Assembly (NCBI GenBank): GCA_031282465.1
Contig: JAITDR010000130.1
Location: forward strand, 1 to 8,764
Length of the DNA: 8,764 nucleotides
Direction: 5' to 3'
Source: Desulfovibrio sp.
GTDB taxonomy: Bacteria > Desulfobacterota > Desulfovibrionia > Desulfovibrionales > Desulfovibrionaceae
This document shows positions 1-5,051 of this stretch, one piece after another; position 1 is the first letter of the stretch, and the number at the start of each line of letters is the position of its first letter. The notes beneath the pieces are model-generated. The model was not told where the DNA came from. It was given only the letters and a program-made list of their open reading frames with translations, and ran no database searches. The translations under genes and the position numbers were made by a program.

Positions 1-1100
1 CAAACCCGGACAACGCCCGGCGTCACAGATATACCGCATCGGACGGCAGTTACGCTCTCACAAGGAGGGCGAATCTTTGGGATCCGACAGGCATCATTCC
101 TCCGAATGAGGTCAGTCCGGCCAACTGGACGTTATTACCCAACCTACTTGGCGGTATGCAGAGATGGGTCAGCGACCTTGCCGAAGCTCCGAATTATTCC
201 GCTGAAGTACGAATTGATCCGCTCAAGGGCTTTACTGCTTCAGATTCAGCTGCTGTCACCAACTATATCAATACGCTGGACTGGGGGAATGGACGAGCGG
301 TAGAGAACACCGGCACCGACCCAACAATACCGCTGGAATATTATTGGTCGGGCACTATCGCCGGTGAAACAAGCATTATTATACCACCTGTGACAACGAG
401 TACATCGGCAGTACCTAAGCTGGTCGCAGATCCAGTTTCATTCGGTAATAACGCTACAGAATATTATTGGGCGGACATGACAAACCCGACGACAACGGCC
501 ACCACGCCGGGAACACCGACACCCCTGCCTCTTCCTGACTATCCGGACCCGTTACCTATACCCCCCGTTACTCCAACATCACCACAAGGAACATGGTCGG
601 CACAGATGGAAACAGTCACCCGTTCCGATAAATATTTTGCCAACGGCCTTGACGGGTTGAGTGAGGTGCAAGCTGTCAGTACGACAACGCTAGGCGATAA
701 CTTCTATGAGCATAACGGCAAGAAACAGGACGGCTATACCTACGGAGATCTGCGCTACGTCAGCGTGGCAACGGACGGCGTGCTTTCCGCCGCCTACTCC
801 AACGGCGTCACTCTCCAGCTCTACCAAATCGTCTTGTATGAATTCCCCAGCAAACAGAATCTGCGCAGGGAAGGCGGCAACCTGTTCACACAGACGAGGG
901 AATCCGGCGACCCGAGTTCCGGCGCGGCCGGCACCGGCACCTTCGGCACCACGCAGAGCAACACTCTGGAGCAAAGCAACGTGGACCTCGCCAGGGAATT
1001 CGTCAACATGATTACAACCCAGCGGGGATTTCAGGCCAACTCAAAATCCATAACCACCGTCGACACCATGCTGGAAACGGTCATCAACATGAAACGGTAA
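1..1100 (+). CDS. flgE: Flagellar hook protein FlgE, C-terminal part (5' end outside window)
   Basis: Hook subunit, polymerised outside the cell between the flagellar rod and filament. The frame is open from base 3 to a TAA at 1098-1100, giving 365 visible residues; the start lies upstream. The ATG at 156 is internal, because the frame upstream of it reads on as protein. The last 40 residues (from base 978) are the typical FlgE C-terminal helix: NVDLAREFVNMITTQRGFQA, then a TT-x-DTMLE-x-VINMKR ending. Before it comes the usual tail region (GDLRYVSVATDGVLSAAYSNG; LRREGGNLF; NTLEQS). The first ~200 residues are the variable, surface-exposed part. It carries a Pro/Thr-rich stretch (bases 507-584, 12 prolines in 26 codons) and two EYYW modules. 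This part has lower GC (about 48% in sampled lines) than the conserved 3' part (about 60%). The family assignment is firm from the C-terminus; the variable region gives no functional clue. Confidence 0.9.
   Translation, partial: NPDNARRHRYTASDGSYALTRRANLWDPTGIIPPNEVSPANWTLLPNLLGGMQRWVSDLAEAPNYSAEVRIDPLKGFTASDSAAVTNYINTLDWGNGRAVENTGTDPTIPLEYYWSGTIAGETSIIIPPVTTSTSAVPKLVADPVSFGNNATEYYWADMTNPTTTATTPGTPTPLPLPDYPDPLPIPPVTPTSPQGTWSAQMETVTRSDKYFANGLDGLSEVQAVSTTTLGDNFYEHNGKKQDGYTYGDLRYVSVATDGVLSAAYSNGVTLQLYQIVLYEFPSKQNLRREGGNLFTQTRESGDPSSGAAGTGTFGTTQSNTLEQSNVDLAREFVNMITTQRGFQANSKSITTVDTMLETVINMKR
336..470 (+). repeat. 12-base in-frame direct repeat encoding EYYW within flgE
   Basis: GAATATTATTGG occurs at 336-347 and again at 459-470, exactly 123 bases (41 codons) apart and in frame, encoding EYYW both times. 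Each copy is followed some way on by a PPVT-containing stretch (IIPPVTTSTS, then IPPVTPTS). This suggests a partial internal duplication that has since diverged. The rest of the two modules differs, so chance similarity in a low-complexity region is not excluded. Confidence 0.5.
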
Positions 1101-1122
1101 TACATGCCGCCTACCGGCGCCC

Positions 1123-1155
1123 GCAAGCCGCCCCGGCCCGTCCGGGACGGCTTGC
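1123..1155 (+). terminator. Stem-loop downstream of flgE
   Basis: GCAAGCCG (1123-1130) pairs with CGGCTTGC (1148-1155). Inside, CCCGG (1132-1136) pairs with CCGGG (1142-1146) across a C/A mismatch, leaving a 5-base loop. It begins 22 bases after the flgE stop, between two convergent genes, which fits transcript end formation or mRNA 3'-end protection. The following bases hold only scattered T residues, so it is not a textbook intrinsic terminator. On the minus strand no T-run follows it either. Confidence 0.5.
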
Positions 1156-1241
1156 CTGTTGAGGTTTGTATCTTCACAGACCCGACAAGCTGCTCCCGAC
1201 AAACGGCGCGTAGAAATTCCGGGTCGGCGTTGTGTATATCG

Positions 1242-2390
1242 TCAGAGGCCCGGCATGACCGATGCGGCGTGTAGCACCCGACAAAGCCGTTCGGCCGCGT
1301 CGGATACCTGCTCCCTGCCGGCGTCCATGCATTCCTGCAGCGTCATGGGACGGGACGGACACGCAAACACGGCGCTGATACCTTGGGCATAAACATCGCG
1401 GTAACCGTCGCCCAAGCCTCCGGACAGGCAGATCACGGGCACACCGTAGCGGGCTGCCGCTTTGGCGACGCCGACAGGCGCCTTGCCGAAGGCCGTCTGA
1501 AAGTCGCTGCGTCCTTCGCCGGTTATCACCAAAGATGCAGTAGACACGGCGGATGCGAAATCAAGTGCTTCAAGCACGATTTCCACCCCCGGTCTGAGGC
1601 GGGCGGACGTGAAAAACAGCAGACCTGCGCCCAGGCCGCCTGCCGCGCCTGCTCCGGGGGCTGCCGCTATCTGCCTGTCGACGGCGGCTGCGACAATATT
1701 GCCGTAATTGCGCAGGGCGGCGTCAAGTTCCTCTGCGGCGGCCGGTGTGGCGCCTTTCTGGGGTCCGAAAACAGCGGAAGCGCCGTGCGGGCCGCAAAGG
1801 GGGTTGTCCACGTCGCAGGCCACCAGGATTTCCAACCCGGCGAGACGCGGGTCAAGGTCCGAAAGATCAACGGCATGCAGGCGCGCCAGAGCCGCTCCGC
1901 CCGGAGGCAGGAGGTTGCCGCCCGCGTCGAGGAAGCGTGCGCCGAGGGCCGAGATGAATCCCGCGCCGCCGTCGTTGGTGGCGCTGCCGCCAACGCCCAT
2001 GATTAGGCGGGGCAGACCGGCATCAAGTACTCTGCGTACCAACTGGCCCGTCCCATAGGTCGAGGCGCGCAAAGGGTCGCGGCGTTCCGGCGCGAGCAGT
2101 GGCAGACCTGAAGCCGCAGCCATTTCGATAACCGCGGTCCTGCCGTCGCCCAAAATTCCCCATACGGCTTCCACAGGCTCCCCCAAGGGGCCGCTGACCG
2201 TATCGGTTCGGAATTCACCTTTCGTGGCGCCGACCAAAGCTTCAACAGTTCCTTCACCGCCGTCGGCGACGGGGAGCATGACAACTTCCGCTTGGCCGAA
2301 AACCCGCAAAATACCCTCTTTCACAGCTTCCGCCACACCAAAGGCCGAGATGCTGCCCTTGTACGAATCCGGGGCAACTACGATGCGCAT
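1242..2390 (-). CDS. glxK: Glycerate 2-kinase (GlxK/GarK family)
   Basis: Phosphorylates D-glycerate with ATP; this family makes 2-phosphoglycerate, which feeds into lower glycolysis. The protein has 382 residues, the usual length for the family. Visible family motifs are MRIVVAPDSYKGS at the N-terminus, DGGEGT (43-48), GVGGSATNDGGAG (132-144), DVDNPLCGPHGAS (193-205), a glycine-rich GAGAAGGLGAGL (246-257) and TGEGRSDFQTAFGKAP (290-305). All expected blocks are present with no sign of decay. The ATG start at 2390 has a good ribosome site (AAAGGAG, 2397-2403, 6 bases away). The gene stands alone, convergent with flgE and separated from the upstream sugar dehydrogenase by a palindrome-rich gap, so it is probably its own transcription unit. 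No glycolate, glyoxylate or galactarate pathway genes lie next to it, so its glycerate source is not evident. The family call is firm; the symbol (glxK versus garK) is a naming choice. Confidence 0.9.
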   Translation of the reverse strand: MRIVVAPDSYKGSISAFGVAEAVKEGILRVFGQAEVVMLPVADGGEGTVEALVGATKGEFRTDTVSGPLGEPVEAVWGILGDGRTAVIEMAAASGLPLLAPERRDPLRASTYGTGQLVRRVLDAGLPRLIMGVGGSATNDGGAGFISALGARFLDAGGNLLPPGGAALARLHAVDLSDLDPRLAGLEILVACDVDNPLCGPHGASAVFGPQKGATPAAAEELDAALRNYGNIVAAAVDRQIAAAPGAGAAGGLGAGLLFFTSARLRPGVEIVLEALDFASAVSTASLVITGEGRSDFQTAFGKAPVGVAKAAARYGVPVICLSGGLGDGYRDVYAQGISAVFACPSRPMTLQECMDAGREQVSDAAERLCRVLHAASVMPGL

Positions 2391-2396
2391 CGGCGT

Positions 2397-2440
2397 CTCC
2401 TTTACCTGTCAACTGTCTGATTGCAAAAACAACAAATATA
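2397..2440 (-). promoter_or_regulatory. Possible -10 element and ribosome site of the glycerate kinase gene
   Basis: On the minus strand TATATT (2440-2435) matches five of six bases of the -10 consensus and would give a leader of about 40 bases. The ribosome site AAAGGAG (2403-2397) is clear. No convincing -35 hexamer sits 16-18 bases upstream of TATATT. The perfect TTGACA at 2412-2407 is too close to the start codon to serve as a -35 for this gene. The promoter part is therefore weak. Confidence 0.25.
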
Positions 2441-2465
2441 ATTTTTCGGCAGGATGCAGGATCGG

Positions 2466-2576
2466 CGGCTGAAAAATGTGTCTTTCAGCCGGTTCACACC
2501 GCCTTCGGCGATGCAAAACCTTACAGGTTTTGATGAGGGGGTCCGGGGGAAATCATTTCCCCCGGCCGCCGGAGGC
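2466..2576. repeat. Cluster of four palindromes, REP-like intergenic element
   Basis: Four perfect inverted repeats follow one another. CGGCTGAAA (2466-2474) pairs with 2483-2491 (9 bp, 8-base loop). CGCC (2500-2503) pairs with GGCG (2507-2510). CAAAACCT (2514-2521) pairs with AGGTTTTG (2525-2532), with a TAC loop. CCGGGGGAAAT (2543-2553) pairs with ATTTCCCCCGG (2555-2565) around one central base. The last is flanked by GGTCC on the left and GGCCGCCGGAGGC on the right. From memory, this flank-plus-variable-hairpin layout is common between genes in Desulfovibrionaceae. No T-run follows any stem in the minus direction, so it is not a standard intrinsic terminator of the upstream dehydrogenase gene, though it may act at its mRNA 3' end. 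Confidence 0.65.
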
Positions 2577-2602
2577 GTATAAAAAACAATCATAAAATTC
2601 TT

Positions 2603-3937
2603 TTAGAGACGCCAGTAAGCGAATCCGGCCTGTTCCGCATCCGAACGCTTCCAGATACCCTTCAGGTCCAGCAGTACGGCCCGTTCCTCGCTTCTGAAGC
2701 GTTCGGACAGCGTATCAAGTCCGATACCGGCATACGCGCCGTGCGCGACGGCGAACACCGCGGCATCCAGACCGCGCATCGCCTCCAGCGGAGAAAGGGA
2801 TATTCCGTACTCCTGCATCGCTTCGTCCGGGGCGGCAAGGGGGTCATGCACAAGCACGGTAATCCCGTACTCCTCAAGTTCACTTTTGATGCCGGGCACA
2901 CGGCTGTTGCGCAGATCCGGCACATTTTCCTTGAAGGTCAAACCGAAGATGCCCACTTGGGATCGACCGACCCTGTGCCCTTGGGCGATAAGCATTTTTA
3001 TCGTTTTTTCCGCAATGTATTTACCCATGCCGTCGTTGATGCGCCTGCCCGCGAGGATGACTTCAGGGTGCAACCCGGCCTCCTGAGCTTTAAAGGTCAG
3101 GTAATAGGGATCCACGCCGATACAGTGTCCCCCCACCAGACCCGGCCGGAACGGCAGGAAGTTCCATTTGGTTTCCGCGGCCTCCAGCACATCGAGGGTG
3201 TCTATGCCCAAGCGGTCGAAGATCAGGGCAAGTTCGTTCATAAGGGCTATGTTCAGATCCCGTTGGGTATTTTCTATGACCTTGGCGGCTTCAGCGACCT
3301 TGATGGAAGGGGCGCGGTGTATGCCGGCCCGGACGACGGCTCCGTAGACGGCCGCAGTCAGTTCCAGGGCCTGGGGCGAGCTTGCGGACACCACCTTGAC
3401 GATGTTCTCCACCCGGTGCGCCCCGTCGCCGGGGTTGACGCGCTCGGGCGAATAGCCGAGGGCGAAATCCCGGCCGCAGCGCAGACCCGATGCACGCTCC
3501 AGTATGGGGACGCAGACTTCTTCGCTTGCACCGGGATAGACTGTGGATTCGTAAACGACGACACTCCCCGCCCGCATGTACCGCCCGATCAGGGCGGAGG
3601 CGGAACGCAGGGGTTCCAGGTCCGGGTTGCGGTGGGCGTCGATGGGCGTGGGCACGGCCGCTATGATGAAACGCGCGGCACCTATGTCGGCAGGAGATGA
3701 GGAAAATACCGGCCCTGAAGCGGCCAGGGCGGCCTGGGAAACTTCGCCCGTGCGGTCCAACCCCCGGCGCAGTTCGTCAATACGTTTTTCGGAAAGGTCA
3801 AAACCTGTGACCGAAAAGCGCGCGGACAACGCCACGGACAGCGGCAGGCCGACATAGCCGAGTCCGACCACGGCAATGCTTTCACGCTTGTCGGCGAAAT
3901 CCTGAAATACGGGAAAACTGTGCGGCATACACGGCAT
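2603..3937 (-). CDS. tviB: UDP-sugar dehydrogenase, TviB/WbpO family
   Basis: NAD-dependent oxidation of a UDP-hexosamine (UDP-GlcNAc or UDP-GalNAc in TviB/WbpO relatives) to the uronic acid, in the cytoplasm, for capsule, O-antigen or other surface glycan. With the start chosen here it has 444 residues, normal for the family. Motifs: Rossmann GLGYVG (25-30), STVYPGASEE (131-140), GYSPERVNPGD (161-171), a middle helix with AAKVIENTQRDLNIALMNE (217-235), the catalytic cysteine C272 in GGHCIGVDPYYL, and FGLTFKENVPDLRNSR (331-346). The text after the cysteine (TFKAQEAGLHPEVILAGRRI) resembles TviB/WbpO more than the UDP-glucose enzymes. I prefer ATG 3937, which has GGGAGG 9 bases upstream; a longer version from TTG 3973 would overlap the ubiE stop but lacks a good ribosome site. 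It follows ubiE and probably shares its transcript, yet no glycan genes adjoin it. Exact substrate is unproven. Confidence 0.87.
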   Translation of the reverse strand: MPCMPHSFPVFQDFADKRESIAVVGLGYVGLPLSVALSARFSVTGFDLSEKRIDELRRGLDRTGEVSQAALAASGPVFSSSPADIGAARFIIAAVPTPIDAHRNPDLEPLRSASALIGRYMRAGSVVVYESTVYPGASEEVCVPILERASGLRCGRDFALGYSPERVNPGDGAHRVENIVKVVSASSPQALELTAAVYGAVVRAGIHRAPSIKVAEAAKVIENTQRDLNIALMNELALIFDRLGIDTLDVLEAAETKWNFLPFRPGLVGGHCIGVDPYYLTFKAQEAGLHPEVILAGRRINDGMGKYIAEKTIKMLIAQGHRVGRSQVGIFGLTFKENVPDLRNSRVPGIKSELEEYGITVLVHDPLAAPDEAMQEYGISLSPLEAMRGLDAAVFAVAHGAYAGIGLDTLSERFRSEERAVLLDLKGIWKRSDAEQAGFAYWRL

Positions 3938-3946
3938 AGGAGCCGG

Positions 3947-3952
3947 CCTCCC
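3947..3952 (-). promoter_or_regulatory. Ribosome binding site deciding the dehydrogenase start
   Basis: GGGAGG lies 9 bases before ATG 3937. The alternative TTG at 3973, which overlaps the ubiE TGA, has no purine-rich site at the right distance. The 12 residues it would add are not family-like. The site therefore favours the shorter protein and a gap of 32 bases after ubiE. Confidence 0.6.
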
Positions 3953-3969
3953 GGCCTCGACAGGGCGTT

Positions 3970-4719
3970 TCAAGCTGTTTTTTCACCGCAATGTATGCCG
4001 ACGATGCCTGCGGTGAGGAGTTCATGGCGCACGTCGGTGAAACCGGCGGTACGCATTTCTTCGTCCACTTTTTCCACAGCGGGGTACCGGCGTATCGTGT
4101 CGGCAAGATAGCGGTAGGCGGCCCTGTGTCCGCAACAAAGTCCGCCGGCGGCCGGGAGGATGTGATGCAGGTAGCGATTGTAAAGACCGAAAAAAACGGG
4201 TTTTTCCTCGCCGGCGAACTCCAGAACGCGAAAACGTCCGCCGGGGCGCAGCACGCGCAAAACTTCGGCATACGCGCGTTCACGGGGACGGATATTGCGC
4301 AGGCCGAAGGCCACAGTCACCGCATCCGCACACGCATCACGCAAAGGCAGGGCGCGCGCGTCCCCGGACAGCAGCCGGATATTGCCGCGGCGCAGTTTCG
4401 AGGCCTTCCTTTTGCCGCGCCTGAGCATGGGCAGGCAAAAATCCAGGGCGGCTATCTCGTGTTCCGGAAAATGCTCGGCCAGCACCATGCTCACGCCCAG
4501 CGTTCCTGCGGCGATATCCAGAATGCGTCCATCTTCGCCTGCCGGCAGCGGGTGCAGAGATTCGGCCAGTTTTCTGCGCCAGCCCGTGTCCAGGCCGAAA
4601 CTGAGGATGCGGTTCAGCGGGTCGTAGGCGCGCGCAATCAGGGAGAACAGGCGACGCACGGCGGCGGCGTCGCTGTCGGGAACAAAACATTCTCCGCCTG
4701 CGCCGGATTCACGTTGCAT
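3970..4719 (-). CDS. ubiE: Demethylmenaquinone / quinone C-methyltransferase (UbiE/MenG)
   Basis: S-adenosylmethionine-dependent methylation of the quinone ring, the last step of menaquinone synthesis, at the cytoplasmic face of the membrane. Length is 249 residues, typical for UbiE/MenG. Visible signatures: YDPLNRILSFGLDTGWRR (32-49), the SAM-binding block ILDIAAGTLGV (66-76), an acidic residue at the end of strand 2 (ALDF, D93), GDARALPL (119-126), VAFGLRNIRP (136-145), LRPGGR, and a YRYLADTIRRYP block near the C-terminus. The SAM block differs from the usual GTGD form, reading GTLG; I recall GTLD-type variants in Desulfovibrio. The ATG at 4719 shares its A with the TGA of the preceding small gene (TGATG), which points to translational coupling. 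A TTG one codon upstream is unnecessary. In an anaerobe the menaquinone role is far more likely than ubiquinone. Confidence 0.88.
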   Translation of the reverse strand: MQRESGAGGECFVPDSDAAAVRRLFSLIARAYDPLNRILSFGLDTGWRRKLAESLHPLPAGEDGRILDIAAGTLGVSMVLAEHFPEHEIAALDFCLPMLRRGKRKASKLRRGNIRLLSGDARALPLRDACADAVTVAFGLRNIRPRERAYAEVLRVLRPGGRFRVLEFAGEEKPVFFGLYNRYLHHILPAAGGLCCGHRAAYRYLADTIRRYPAVEKVDEEMRTAGFTDVRHELLTAGIVGIHCGEKTA

Positions 4720-4910
4720 CAAGGCTTGCGTTCCATGCCGGGATCGGCGGCCGACTGCCTGCCGCCGGGGGCGCTCAAAGTGTCCAGCACAACACGGTAC
4801 ACAGCGGGAAAGACTTCGGCGAAATTGCCGGGCGACACGCGCCCGGCTTCTATAAATTTGACCACGATTTCCTTGCTTGCCTGCAGGGCTTCCTTGGCGT
4901 CTTTTTCCAT
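4719..4910 (-). CDS. Small uncharacterised protein (63 residues) coupled to ubiE
   Basis: I do not recognise a named family. The protein reads MEKDAKEALQASKEIVVKFI, then EAGRVSPGNFAEVFPAVYRV and a short charged tail. It looks like one compact unit of two or three helices, with no signal peptide or membrane segment. The helix / RVSP turn / helix layout loosely recalls the N-terminal helices of MucR/Ros-type regulators, but the zinc-finger part is absent, so I draw no function from that. The ATG at 4910 has a good ribosome site (GAGG, 4919-4916, 5 bases away). The frame is open further upstream to 5033, but that extension runs straight through a terminator and is rejected. Its TGA (4721-4719) overlaps the ubiE ATG as TGATG, so translation of the two is probably linked. 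That linkage and the clean ribosome site are the main reasons to believe it is real. Confidence 0.7.
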   Translation of the reverse strand: MEKDAKEALQASKEIVVKFIEAGRVSPGNFAEVFPAVYRVVLDTLSAPGGRQSAADPGMERKP

Positions 4911-4930
4911 GGCTTCCTCAGGGTGGATAT

Positions 4931-4981
4931 AAAAAAACCGCCCTCGGGAACGGTCAAACCACAATGGTTGCAACCGGGCGG
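4931..4981 (-). terminator. Intrinsic terminator after the RND adaptor gene
   Basis: In the minus direction CCGCCC (4981-4976) pairs with GGGCGG (4943-4938), followed at once by seven T residues (4937-4931). Inside the loop, CGGT can pair with ACCG and AACCA-TTG-TGGTT forms a perfect 5-bp hairpin, giving a long branched stem. It lies 70 bases after the adaptor stop and only 20 bases before the ATG of the next gene (4910). It therefore either isolates the downstream unit or controls entry into it. Confidence 0.8.
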
Positions 4982-5015
4982 AAAAGAGAAGGAACCGGCA
5001 AGCCCACCCTCTTTT
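4982..5015 (-). other. Second hairpin directly upstream of the terminator, with alternative pairing
   Basis: AAAAGAG (minus, 5015-5009) can pair with CTCTTTT (4988-4982), 7 bp, abutting the terminator stem. Separately, CGGGAAC (minus, 5024-5018) can pair either with GTTCC (4995-4991) or, for 7 bp, with GTTCCCG (4951-4945) inside the terminator. These are mutually exclusive or partly competing folds seen by eye; their energies were not computed. Confidence 0.35.
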
Positions 5016-5051
5016 TTGTTCCCGATAACACAAGGAGCACAGCGCATCAAG

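Noticed and set aside
106..303. 65-codon plus-strand frame overlapping flgE in another frame
   Set aside because: The flgE frame is open through this stretch and gives hook-like text; the alternative has no start signal or recognisable content.
1182..1284. Three short copies of CCCGACAA near the end of the glycerate kinase gene
   Set aside because: Eight-base matches with irregular spacing (13 then about 80 bases) in GC-rich DNA; too short to call an array or regulatory repeat.
2407..2412. Perfect TTGACA as a -35 box for the glycerate kinase gene
   Set aside because: Only 16 bases separate it from the start codon, and the ribosome site lies where the -10 would have to be.
2425..2450. Sigma-54 promoter (TTGC near a T-rich run) upstream of glycerate kinase
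   Set aside because: The required GG at -24, ten bases before the GC, is missing.
2402..2593. 63-codon minus-strand frame in the palindrome-rich gap
   Set aside because: It is made largely of the inverted repeats, lacks a ribosome site, and resembles no protein I know.
2741..3700. Plus-strand open frame (319 codons) opposite the sugar dehydrogenase gene
   Set aside because: Antisense shadow; the minus-strand frame carries all dehydrogenase motifs including the catalytic cysteine.
3991..4932. Plus-strand open frame (313 codons) opposite ubiE and the small gene
   Set aside because: Shadow of the GC-rich coding strand; low-complexity residues and no recognisable domain.
4911..5033. N-terminal extension of the small protein upstream of ATG 4910
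   Set aside because: The extension would be translated across an intrinsic terminator, and the ATG at 4910 has a far better ribosome site.
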